This document shows, in pieces, positions 37,901 to 45,670 of a stretch of DNA of 64,000 nucleotides. Origin of the DNA: Simiduia agarivorans SA1 = DSM 21679 (GTDB taxonomy: Bacteria > Pseudomonadota > Gammaproteobacteria > Pseudomonadales > Cellvibrionaceae); NCBI RefSeq assembly GCF_000305785.2, contig NC_018868.3, positions 2,328,001 through 2,392,000 on the forward strand, written 5' to 3'. The notes beneath the pieces were generated by a model that saw nothing but the letters and a program-made list of their open reading frames with translations, was not told the origin of the DNA and searched no databases. The stretch's first letter is position 1. Every line of letters begins with the position of its first letter. Made by a program: the position numbers and the translations under genes.

Positions 37901-38699
37901 GAACACGCTGAAGCTGGAAACCGAACTGCGCAATGCCATTAATCTGTCTGAGATCGATGTGTACTTTCAGCCCATCATTAATCTGGCCACCGGCAGCCCC
38001 GACGGGTTCGAAGCCCTGGCACGCTGGCAACACGCCAACCAAGGCACGATTTCCCCCGCTGATTTCATTCCGCTGGCAGAAGAAAGCGGGCTGATTGTAG
38101 AGCTGGACCTGATTATTTGTAAAAAAGCCTGCCTGCAATTGGCGCAATGGCAACAAAAGTTCAAATACCCGCTGAGCGTCAGTGTCAACCTGTCCAGCAA
38201 GCATTTTTCCCGCACCGGCTTAGTGGAGCGAATCCAGGATATTATTGAACTCAGCGGCATAAGCCCCGCCAGCCTCAAGGTAGAGATTACCGAGAGCGCC
38301 CTGATGGAAAACGTTGCCACCGCACAACGATTATTAAAGGAACTCAGCCAGCTGGGTGTCCGCCTGGCTATGGACGATTTTGGCACGGGCTATTCTTCAC
38401 TCAGTTACTTGCACCGGTTCCCGCTGGACCTGATCAAAATCGATCGTTGCTTTGTCGATGAAATCGACGTCAAAAAGGAAAACCTCGCCATTGTCAAAAC
38501 CATTATCACCTTGTCTGAGGCGTTGAATATGACATCGGTGGCGGAAGGGGTGGAAACGCAGGCGCAGTGTGATCTGGTGACCCGCATGGGATGCCAACTC
38601 GGGCAGGGATTTTTGTTCTCCCGGCCGCTATCCGCTGGCGAAGCCTCGCGCTGGCTCGAAAACCAGATTCCGGCGTTTATGCAACCCGACACAATATAA
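34905..38699 (+). CDS. Four-GAF sensor with GGDEF and EAL domains
   Basis: The 1264-residue cytoplasmic protein has four homologous GAF modules, beginning near residues 26 (ALFEIADLSY), 227 (ALYEISTLSH), 427 (TLFSIDELTQ) and 634 (ALFKIADVSS). The period is therefore about 200 residues. Each module ends in a signalling coiled coil of the type ALERRVEQRTQELREVN. A GGDEF domain with an intact RLGGDEF at about 905 and an EAL domain with GFEALARW near 1032, LAMDDFGTGYSSL and AEGVET follow, so both c-di-GMP synthesis and breakdown are possible. No membrane segment is visible. It is divergent from the acetyltransferase gene and followed 94 bp later by a second GGDEF-EAL gene. Confidence 0.93.
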   Translation: MTPPLTTSYAKADSQDPHRTQFVQSALFEIADLSYRASSLENLFRRAHAIIGRLMYAENFYIAVESKDGTNLSFPYYVDTLDPEPGDKIAETPLSRLDGSLSVFLVNHDTTIFTQDTDDFDQLLTRYSLKLVGGKPQCLIGVPLRWGEDQRGAMVVQSYLQDTLFTRTDCDVLSFLAKQISTALSRFEQRETLERTVAERTQILSQKNQELEATLAAHEEDKRRQEALYEISTLSHSISDLGKIYPRLHRILDGLFPAKNFYVSLLSEDGSTITFPYFADKKDISTKSRKLGNGATEYLLHLRKPRLLGKEEIAALIDEGELDPVGALPESWLGAPILIGDEAYGIIAAQSYEPDQHYKPQDLDLLRFAADQLAEALKRQQDSDALMLANITLEARVEQRTWELSEINSRLGAEIEDRRRAEEMQATLFSIDELTQSTTDMATIYQEIHRLIGRFVHAENFYIAEFNREKGKLYFPYYVDSHQDLDDFTEVSPDEQVPHMPLEFIDKTLTAYVIRTKQSLLADEAVFTQLEKDGEVGLVGTNPVDWLGIPLLSEGEVNGVIVVQTYTQEHRLTKQDQELLQFVSSHVATALERRQHRESLEARVQARTNELAETNKQLQHEIDIREKAEKLQAALFKIADVSSSTTDMETFYKQIHKIVGQLIYAKYFFIALIDDNQPGMLHFPYYADNRDRVPGPRPMGNHLSEWVIHNVKPMLVTPDNIAKISKKIQIKGKQPVSWLGVPLIIEGDAVGVLAVQTYDTDFVLGREEEELLTYVSHHVATALQRKSARDALERRVEQRTQELREVNLSLEAQIEKRREIEKQLEHDAFHDALTGLPNRALFMDRLGQLIAKGKRESRYRYAVLFLDLDRFKIINDSLGHLAGDKLLQEVSKRLVSVIRPQDTVARLGGDEFCLLLDDISGVQHAEQVAKRIGTELTAPFIVDGSEVFTSTSIGIAHSKLNYDKADAMLRDADAAMYQAKLLGKRQYVVFDQSMHKKALNTLKLETELRNAINLSEIDVYFQPIINLATGSPDGFEALARWQHANQGTISPADFIPLAEESGLIVELDLIICKKACLQLAQWQQKFKYPLSVSVNLSSKHFSRTGLVERIQDIIELSGISPASLKVEITESALMENVATAQRLLKELSQLGVRLAMDDFGTGYSSLSYLHRFPLDLIKIDRCFVDEIDVKKENLAIVKTIITLSEALNMTSVAEGVETQAQCDLVTRMGCQLGQGFLFSRPLSAGEASRWLENQIPAFMQPDTI

Positions 38700-38793
38700 C
38701 CGCTGGTTATATCAAGCCGGCCACTGTCGTTTCGTCGGATTTTTACCGTTCCTTTCAGCAACACCCACCAGCGACGGCTATGCTTTAGCTATC

Positions 38794-41700
38794 ATGGATT
38801 GGATTTCTAGGGTTATGTTGGTACCAAAACCCCACATCGACGCCAGTCATACATTGGCGGAAGCCTGTGCGCTCATAGTCTCCAGTGGCGCCGACGGCAT
38901 CGTCGTAGACAATGCACAATCAGAGCAATTGTTGACGCTGGCACACCTGCGGGATTTATTGGCACACCAGCATCTCACCCCCGACACGCCCCTATCTGAT
39001 GTGTCCATCGATAAAGACCTGCCCCATAGCATCCAGCAGCGCACGGCGCTCTCGCCCGAGGTCAGCCCGGCACAACTGCTGGAGCTGCTGCATGCCTTGG
39101 TGTCCGATTCCTCCGACGCCATTTACATCAAGGCCGAGGACGGACGCTATCTGCTTGCCAATCAGCAATTTGCCAATCTGCTGGGCTGCTCACTGGAAAA
39201 CGTGATCGGCGCCTACGACAGCGACCTGATGCCCACCGCGATGGCCCGGAACATCGCCATCACCGAACAGCGCATACTGTCCAGTGGCAAGGCCGAGGTA
39301 TCGGAAGAACCTATGGCAACCCCAACCGGCATGGGCAGATACCTGCGAATACTCGGCAGCCTCAATGCGGGTGGCGGCGCGCAGCATTTGTACGGCGTGC
39401 TGCGCGACATCAGCGACCTGAGAGAAGCGCAGGCGGCACGCGACGCCACCGAAAGTGAACTGGAAACCATATTCCGCTCCCTGCCGGATTTGTTTTTCCG
39501 GCTCGGAGCCGATGGCACCATACTGGACTACCGGGCCCAGGAAGATGACGACCTGTACGCACCGCCGGAGCAGTTTCTCGGCAAACGTATGCAGGACATC
39601 ATACCCGAGCCTTTGGCGCAGTTGTTTGACAAAAAAATTGACGAGCTGCGCAGCCATGGCGAGCTCGTTACCTATGAATACGATATGGAATTGCCTCAGG
39701 GTCTGAGTCACTTCGAAGCCCGGTTGCGGGATCTGCCCGGCACCGACGAGCTGATACTCATCATTCGCAATACCACGGACATACACCAGAAAACCGAAGC
39801 CCTGCAATCGCTGCAGCAACAACTGAACCTGGCGCTTGAAGCGGCGCAGCAAGGCGTGTGGGATTGGAATGTGCCAAGTCAGACCTGGGTGGCCAACGAA
39901 CGCTTTTTTACCATGCTGGGATTTGACTACGACGCCAAACCCCAGCCTCTCGATTACTGGAACGACAAGGTGCACCCGGATGATCGGGACAAACGCAGCA
40001 GCCTTTACCTGAAAGCCATGCGGGGCGACGCTGAAGCGCTGGAAGTGGAGTTCCGTGCGCAAAGTGCGTCCGGTGAATACCGCTGGCTAAGGGCCAAGGG
40101 CAAGGTGGTTGAGCGAACCAAAGACGGACGCGCCAAGCGGCTGGTGGGCACCCACGAGGACATCACCGAGCGCAAGGCCTTGCAAGAACAATTGGCGTTG
40201 GCCGCCATGGTGTATGAAAACACCAGTGAAGGCGTGATCATCGCCGACCCCAACGGGATCATTGTGGATGTCAACACCGGTTTCGAACGCATCACCGGTT
40301 ACGACAAACGCGAAGTCGTTGGCAAACCCGCCAGTATTTTAAACTCGGACAATCATTCCGAAAGTTTTTACCAGTCGTTCTGGGACACGCTCAACCAGAA
40401 CGGACATTGGCAGGGAGAAATTGTCCATCGACGCAAGGATGGCACGGCGCTACCCGAATGGTTAACGGCCAGCGCGGTATACGATCACAATCACGCCATA
40501 CGTCATTTTGTCGCTATTTTTACCGACATTACCGTACTGAAAAAATCCGAAGCAAAGCTCGATCACATCGCGCACCATGATTCCCTGACCGGACTCCCCA
40601 ATCGCTTACTGCTGCAGGCGCGGTTGGGCCGGGCACTGGTGCACGCCAGCCGCAATCAACAAAAACTGGCGCTGATGTTTCTGGATGTGGACCGGTTTAA
40701 AAATGTCAACGACAGTTTGGGGCACAATGAAGGTGACAAGCTACTTAAGCAAGTAGCCAATCGACTTAAACACAGTGTACGCAACGAAGATACCGTCGCC
40801 AGATTGGGCGGCGATGAATTTGTTATTTTACTGGAGAGCCTGCACGACACCAACGCTGCCGCGCAAGTCGCCGATAAAATCCTGAAAGAAATCCGGCAGC
40901 CCTTCAATCTCGGCGGCAAGCAATTCTACACCAGCGCCAGTATCGGCATCAGCATCTATCCAGAGGATGGCACCAGTCCGTCCGATATCATGCGCAATGC
41001 CGACACCGCCATGTACCAGGTAAAACAACGCGGCCGCGACGGCTACGCATTCTATGCCAGGCACCTAACTACCGCGGCCATGCGCAAAGCCGAAATGGAA
41101 GCGGAGTTACACAAAGCGATTACCGGTGACGAATTGCTGCTGCTGTTTCAACCCCAGATCGATCTGGACAGTGAGCAGCTCGTGGGCGTTGAAGCCCTGG
41201 TGCGATGGATGCATCCGGTGAAAAAAATGATTGCACCCGACCTGTTCATACCCCTCGCGGAAGAAAGCAATCTGATTATCAAGCTGGGCGAATGGGTATT
41301 AAACCGTGCGTGCCGCCAGATTAACGAGTGGCAGGACATGGGCCTGACACCCGTCCCCGTGGCAATTAACGTGTCGGGCGTAGAGCTTTACAACCAGAGT
41401 TTTGCCGACAGCTTCCGGGAAATCATGGCGACGCACGGTATCAATCCGCAATTGATCAAGGTCGAAGTCACCGAGAACCACATGTTGGAAGACATGGACT
41501 CCGCCATCCAACAGCTGAACAAACTGCGTGAACTCGGTATAAAAATCGCCATCGATGACTTTGGCACCGGCTATTCTTCGCTGGCGTATCTGAAAAAACT
41601 CCCCATCCATCAACTGAAGATTGATCGTTCTTTTATCAAAGACATCCCCCAAGATGTGAACGATATGGCGATAACCCGCGCCGTTATCGCCATGGGCGCA

Positions 41701-41850
41701 ACGCTGGGTATGGAGATCATTGCCGAAGGGGTGGAAACCCGGGAGCAACAGAAATTTCTACAGGAACACCAATGCGGCCTGGGCCAGGGCTATCTGTTCG
41801 CCCGGCCACTCGACGCCAAATCGCTGGAAAACTGGCTGGATCACTCCTGA
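38794..41850 (+). CDS. CBS-like / multi-PAS / GGDEF-EAL protein
   Basis: The 1018-residue soluble protein starts with a CBS-like half module (IDASHTLAEACALIVSSGAD, about 14-95). Four PAS regions follow: about 100-205 (AIYIKAEDGRYLLANQQFAN), 225-330 (DLFFRLGADGTILDY), 340-465 (GVWDWNVPSQTWVANERFF) and 470-585 (GVIIADPNGIIVDVNTGFER). GGDEF is intact (RLGGDEFVILL, about 669), as is EAL (GVEALVRW near 798, IDDFGTGYSSLAYL, AEGVET). It follows the four-GAF gene on the same strand. Its 3' end overlaps the convergent AstA-like gene by 10 bp. Both enzymatic activities are plausible; the signals sensed are unknown. Confidence 0.92.
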   Translation: MDWISRVMLVPKPHIDASHTLAEACALIVSSGADGIVVDNAQSEQLLTLAHLRDLLAHQHLTPDTPLSDVSIDKDLPHSIQQRTALSPEVSPAQLLELLHALVSDSSDAIYIKAEDGRYLLANQQFANLLGCSLENVIGAYDSDLMPTAMARNIAITEQRILSSGKAEVSEEPMATPTGMGRYLRILGSLNAGGGAQHLYGVLRDISDLREAQAARDATESELETIFRSLPDLFFRLGADGTILDYRAQEDDDLYAPPEQFLGKRMQDIIPEPLAQLFDKKIDELRSHGELVTYEYDMELPQGLSHFEARLRDLPGTDELILIIRNTTDIHQKTEALQSLQQQLNLALEAAQQGVWDWNVPSQTWVANERFFTMLGFDYDAKPQPLDYWNDKVHPDDRDKRSSLYLKAMRGDAEALEVEFRAQSASGEYRWLRAKGKVVERTKDGRAKRLVGTHEDITERKALQEQLALAAMVYENTSEGVIIADPNGIIVDVNTGFERITGYDKREVVGKPASILNSDNHSESFYQSFWDTLNQNGHWQGEIVHRRKDGTALPEWLTASAVYDHNHAIRHFVAIFTDITVLKKSEAKLDHIAHHDSLTGLPNRLLLQARLGRALVHASRNQQKLALMFLDVDRFKNVNDSLGHNEGDKLLKQVANRLKHSVRNEDTVARLGGDEFVILLESLHDTNAAAQVADKILKEIRQPFNLGGKQFYTSASIGISIYPEDGTSPSDIMRNADTAMYQVKQRGRDGYAFYARHLTTAAMRKAEMEAELHKAITGDELLLLFQPQIDLDSEQLVGVEALVRWMHPVKKMIAPDLFIPLAEESNLIIKLGEWVLNRACRQINEWQDMGLTPVPVAINVSGVELYNQSFADSFREIMATHGINPQLIKVEVTENHMLEDMDSAIQQLNKLRELGIKIAIDDFGTGYSSLAYLKKLPIHQLKIDRSFIKDIPQDVNDMAITRAVIAMGATLGMEIIAEGVETREQQKFLQEHQCGLGQGYLFARPLDAKSLENWLDHS

Positions 41851-42581
41851 CCAGAAGCCTGACCAGCAACCTGCCAGATAGCGCCACCGTCCAGCGGACT
41901 GAAACGGCGCGTGCGGACAAATCCCAACCCCTCAAGCATCCCGGCTATCGGCGTATCAGACCCCAAGTGCGCCAAGGCATCAGCAATAAAACACTCCGGG
42001 TACTGAGCCTGCGGTAGCAGCTCGGCGTGCGCGTAGCGCAATTCACGGTAATCCACAGCGATCAGTTTTTCACCCGTGGCGGCCCAGAACGCGGGGCCAT
42101 TGACACCGGGCAACGCAATGCAGAGCGCCTGCCGGAAACGTTGCTGGCTCCGCCGGAAATTCAACAGGTGTTTTAACAGCGCCTCCAGTTGTTCCGGGCT
42201 ACGCGATTGTGTCAGCCCCAGTGTGAGTTGATCCATGCCCAGTAACCCGGCGTCGAGACCATAAATTTTCTGGGAGTGACAAATACCCAATGCGTCCGAC
42301 CGATGCAGCATTTGCCCCTCGCAATAGCTCAGACAATGCAACTCATAACCGGCGAGCGTTTGCAGTTCTATCGCTGCGGTCACGGCGCCTTCGGTTTCCA
42401 GCACAAACCAGAAGTTAGCCGGCGCCTGATCGTCTTCTGCGGAAAAACTGATCTCAGACTGCGCCAGTTTTTCTTCCAGCTGCAGCTCCCGAAGGTAAAG
42501 ATCACCAAACCAGCACTGCCCGGTCGTAACCAGCTGTTGAATGGCGTTCCTATCCGCCATGCTGGCGGGACGAATGATCAT
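41841..42581 (-). CDS. Short, diverged arginine-N-succinyltransferase-like protein
   Basis: The 246-residue protein looks like a shortened relative of the adjacent AstA. It starts MIIRPASMADRNAIQQL, and the region PAFWAATGEKLIAVDYRELRYA matches SPFWNAIGKAFFAMEYDEAEHL in AstA; a C-terminal LGFVRTRRFSPLDGGAIW follows. It may be a second subunit, as in the AruF/AruG heterodimers of pseudomonads, or an acyltransferase of different specificity. Its ATG overlaps the astA stop (ATGA, 42578-42581). It is the last gene of the proposed cyanophycin-use series. The assignment is weaker than for its neighbour. Confidence 0.68.
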   Translation of the reverse strand: MIIRPASMADRNAIQQLVTTGQCWFGDLYLRELQLEEKLAQSEISFSAEDDQAPANFWFVLETEGAVTAAIELQTLAGYELHCLSYCEGQMLHRSDALGICHSQKIYGLDAGLLGMDQLTLGLTQSRSPEQLEALLKHLLNFRRSQQRFRQALCIALPGVNGPAFWAATGEKLIAVDYRELRYAHAELLPQAQYPECFIADALAHLGSDTPIAGMLEGLGFVRTRRFSPLDGGAIWQVAGQASGQE

Positions 42582-43537
42582 AGCGCATACCCCGTCGGCA
42601 CCCAGGCGACAGATCCATGTGGATTCAATTCACTGGCATCCATAATCTCACACCGGAAGTCCAGTCCTTCGCCGGACGCCACCAAATGCGAACCTTCCTG
42701 TACGCGTTTTTCCCGGCTCAGCCGCAAAGTTGTCAGGTGATCCCGGGCAATCTGGTAACAGGGGCCGGCATCGAAAATATCCAGACAGGCAGTGCGCGTG
42801 AAACCTTCGTTCAAGGCCACGTCCAACATAGGTTGAAAACGTTTATCGTAGTCGCCCAGCACCGCGCGGGCATCCTCGGGCAAAAGATGCACATACAACG
42901 GATAGGCGGGAATCAGCTCACCAATGAAGTGCTTGCGGCGGGTAGCACTCAGGTGCTCGGCCTCATCGTACTCCATCGCGAAAAATGCTTTACCGATGGC
43001 ATTCCAGAAAGGCGACTCTGCCTGGGCATTGGTCACGCCAACAAATTCCACAATGACCTGCTCACAAAAGCGCTGAGGATGTTGTGCCATGTAAAGTATG
43101 CGCGCTCTGGCGAGCAGCTCGGTGTGCTGTGCGGTTTTGTAGTCGGGGTCAATAAAAAATGCACTGAACACACTTTTGTTCATATTTTCAGTGGTCAGTA
43201 TCAACCGGTCGATACTGCGGCCTTCAGCCAGACTCTGCGAAAAGGTTTGCTGATAGTCCCGACGAAAGTTGAAGTAGGGTTCTTCACTGCCGGCCCGCGC
43301 CACTATGCCGCTCACGCCCAGCAAACGGCCAGTGTTATCCACCAAGGCAAACAAATACTCTTCCTTATCCGGTGTGGTGACATCGCGACTGAACGAGCGC
43401 TCGCTGTTGGTCAGCCGCTGTAACAATCTGGCCCGGTCTTCCGGCAATGAAGTGAGGCCAACCGGGCTGCTGTAAGCCAAATCCTCCAGCGCATCCAGAT
43501 CGCTGCTGACACAGGGCCTTACGTAGACGCCATTCAC
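42578..43537 (-). CDS. astA: Arginine N-succinyltransferase
   Basis: The 319-residue protein carries family landmarks: VRPCVSSDLDALEDLAYSS, VGLTSLPEDRARLLQRL near residue 26, FFIDPDYKTAQHTELLARAR, SPFWNAIGKAFFAMEYDEA, HFIGELIPAYPLYVHLLPE and CLDIFDAGPCYQIARD. AstA transfers succinyl from succinyl-CoA to arginine, the first step of the ammonia-producing succinyl pathway. The remaining ast genes are not in this window. The start is a GTG overlapping the cyanophycinase stop (GTGA). Its position next to cyanophycinase and a beta-aspartyl dipeptidase suggests it handles arginine released from cyanophycin. Confidence 0.87.
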   Translation of the reverse strand: MNGVYVRPCVSSDLDALEDLAYSSPVGLTSLPEDRARLLQRLTNSERSFSRDVTTPDKEEYLFALVDNTGRLLGVSGIVARAGSEEPYFNFRRDYQQTFSQSLAEGRSIDRLILTTENMNKSVFSAFFIDPDYKTAQHTELLARARILYMAQHPQRFCEQVIVEFVGVTNAQAESPFWNAIGKAFFAMEYDEAEHLSATRRKHFIGELIPAYPLYVHLLPEDARAVLGDYDKRFQPMLDVALNEGFTRTACLDIFDAGPCYQIARDHLTTLRLSREKRVQEGSHLVASGEGLDFRCEIMDASELNPHGSVAWVPTGYAL

Positions 43538-44769
43538 GGTTTAGTCTCCACCCGGGTATATTCCAGGCGATAGTCTACCTCGGCCGCGGAATAACTGTCT
43601 TTGGTTCCGTCCATATAGGCCCAGTAGCCCTGCGCATCCGGCCCCTGCGTAAAACGGTATTCAATCAGGTGCTCCGTCCCGGCCAGTTTGAGCCAGGTCC
43701 AGCGACTGAGCTGGCTTTGGTTTTCGTTATCGAGTAAATCAAAACCCAGGGCTTCATCCAGCCGTGCATTGCCCACCGCCGGGCCACCGGCAGACCAGAC
43801 CTCATGCGCAAACGCTTCACGACCCACCGTCGGCTGCTTTCCGGCGGCGGTAATCAGTGTGCGGGTGGCTGATAAAAACTGATCGCCCGGCGCCAGCATC
43901 CACAGCGTGAGGCCACTGATGTGAAAGCGTTGCTCGCTGCGCTGACAGTCGATGGCGGCACTGTTCAGCAACGTCACGTTGCCATTGCCCAGAGCCTGCC
44001 AGTGTCCACGCGCTAGATCCACCAACAAGGCGGTATCCTCATCGACACCCACACCCCAGGGCGACTTGTCTGTACACATAGCGGCGGTTAACCGGCCGAG
44101 GCGTGCCTTGCGGTCAAAATGCTGATCGACCAACACCCCGGGCCAGAAGCCCATGCCCTGATTCAGATGCAGCCGGCCATTCTCCTGGCTTTCCATACCG
44201 GCATACTCCCGGGACGCGGTTTTCATCAATGCACTGATGCTGTCGCCACCGGCAATCATGAGCTCACTCATCATCGCCGCACCCGCGCTGGTGCCAGCGA
44301 TAATGGCGCCGTCCGCCAGGCGGCTGCGCATCCAAGCCGCCATCGCCGAGTCCTTGCCATCGGGCCTGAGGGCTGCCGTGATACGGGTCTGATCGCCACC
44401 CACAAACCAAAAACCGCCTACCAAAGGCCCCTCGCGCCAGACCGACGGTTTGGCTGCGTTGCCCCGCCAGAGTGATTCGTCTTCTGCCGTGGCGGGGTCG
44501 TCGATCAACGCCAATGGCAACACCACGATGCGCTCAGGCGCGACCCCGTAGCGCAGTAAATCTTTCACCATTTTTTGCGCGTAGGTATGTGGCCGTCCGG
44601 ATGCCACCGGCACAATCGCGATGCGCTGTTCCGGCGCTACCGAGGCGATAAATGCCTGGTACACATCGCTGCTGCTGCTTTTGAGCGCGCCACCCACAAC
44701 CAGTAACTTGCCGGCGTGCACGTTCAGGCTCAGGGTTATTAACGCGCTGGCCAGGAGCCTGCTAATCAT
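43534..44769 (-). CDS. Exported cyanophycinase (peptidase family S51)
   Basis: The 411-residue protein has a signal peptide (MISRLLASALITLSLNVHAG) and an S51 catalytic domain. The nucleophile Ser161 lies in IIAGTSAGAAMMS and His217 in VDQHFDRKARLGRL, with GVGVDEDTALLV after it; these match the conserved cyanophycinase positions. Cyanophycinase is a serine exopeptidase-type enzyme that releases beta-Asp-Arg from cyanophycin. The export signal means it acts on polymer outside the cytoplasm, unlike storage-mobilising CphB. A C-terminal extension of about 120 residues is unassigned. The start is coupled to the upstream AraC-type gene by an 8-bp overlap, with AAGGA inside that gene. Confidence 0.9.
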   Translation of the reverse strand: MISRLLASALITLSLNVHAGKLLVVGGALKSSSSDVYQAFIASVAPEQRIAIVPVASGRPHTYAQKMVKDLLRYGVAPERIVVLPLALIDDPATAEDESLWRGNAAKPSVWREGPLVGGFWFVGGDQTRITAALRPDGKDSAMAAWMRSRLADGAIIAGTSAGAAMMSELMIAGGDSISALMKTASREYAGMESQENGRLHLNQGMGFWPGVLVDQHFDRKARLGRLTAAMCTDKSPWGVGVDEDTALLVDLARGHWQALGNGNVTLLNSAAIDCQRSEQRFHISGLTLWMLAPGDQFLSATRTLITAAGKQPTVGREAFAHEVWSAGGPAVGNARLDEALGFDLLDNENQSQLSRWTWLKLAGTEHLIEYRFTQGPDAQGYWAYMDGTKDSYSAAEVDYRLEYTRVETKP

Positions 44770-45661
44770 ATCTTTCGTCCTTCATTTTTTTCAGGTGGCG
44801 ACTGCGCGCCTCGCGCGGCGTCCACTCAAATCGCTGGCGGTAGGCGGTGGAAAAATGTGGCCCGGAAGAAAATCCGCAGCGCGCGCCTATGTCCACAATC
44901 GACAGCGGCGTTTCCAAAAGCATTTTTTGCGCCACGTCCAGACGCAAATTGAGGTAATAGCGCGAGGGCACCTGCTGCAAATGTTTTTTAAACAAGCGCT
45001 CAAGCTGGCGCCGGGAAATCGTCAGATAATCCGCAATCTCGCTGGTGGCCAAGGGTTCTTCCACATTGGCCTCCATCAGCGCAATCGCTTCCAACAGCTT
45101 GGGTTCTTCAATGCCCAGATGCGCCGACAAAGGTGAGCGCTGGCGCTCGGACCCCATGCGCACCTTATCCAGTAACCACACGTCTGCCACTTGCTGGGCA
45201 AGCCCGCCGAGCCGTTCGGAAAACCAATGCAACAGCGCATCCACCGTCGCCAGGCCGCCCGCGGCGCTCATCCAACGGGACTCACAATTGTACAAATGGG
45301 TGCAAAAGCGTTGCGCCGGATACCGAATGCGCAGACTGTCAATCAATTGCCAATGCGCGCATAAGGGCGTATCGGTTGCCACCCCGGCCTCGGCACACCA
45401 GGCCACAGCCCCGCCCACAAACAACCACGCCTGCCCGGGGTCGGACTGTTTGAGTTGATTGATCAACGCGGCTTGCGGGCGCACCAATTGCTCCACCGGT
45501 GCGGTAATAATTTTCAGCTCCGCGGCTTGTGCCAGTTCGGCCGGATCCTCAGCGCAGGTCACCTGCAGAGCATGACGTCGGCTCATTTCACGACACACAC
45601 TATCCACCAACAGTTGGCTGAAGGTCGCCGTGCCGGTCGGTGAATAGATAATCAGGCGCAT
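44762..45661 (-). CDS. GlxA/ArgR-type AraC family regulator
   Basis: The 299-residue protein has an N-terminal DJ-1/PfpI-like domain (AWLFVGGAVAWCAEAGV, RWMSAAGGLATVDALLHWF). A C-terminal AraC double helix-turn-helix follows (LATSEIADYLTISRRQLERL, then DIGARCGFSSGPHFSTAYRQ). Pseudomonas ArgR, the arginine-responsive activator of aru/ast genes, has this same architecture. Encoded inside the cyanophycin-use series between the dipeptidase and cyanophycinase genes, it is the obvious candidate local regulator. Arginine or beta-Asp-Arg as effector is inference. Confidence 0.87.
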   Translation of the reverse strand: MRLIIYSPTGTATFSQLLVDSVCREMSRRHALQVTCAEDPAELAQAAELKIITAPVEQLVRPQAALINQLKQSDPGQAWLFVGGAVAWCAEAGVATDTPLCAHWQLIDSLRIRYPAQRFCTHLYNCESRWMSAAGGLATVDALLHWFSERLGGLAQQVADVWLLDKVRMGSERQRSPLSAHLGIEEPKLLEAIALMEANVEEPLATSEIADYLTISRRQLERLFKKHLQQVPSRYYLNLRLDVAQKMLLETPLSIVDIGARCGFSSGPHFSTAYRQRFEWTPREARSRHLKKMKDERYD

Positions 45662-45670
45662 GGAATCGGC

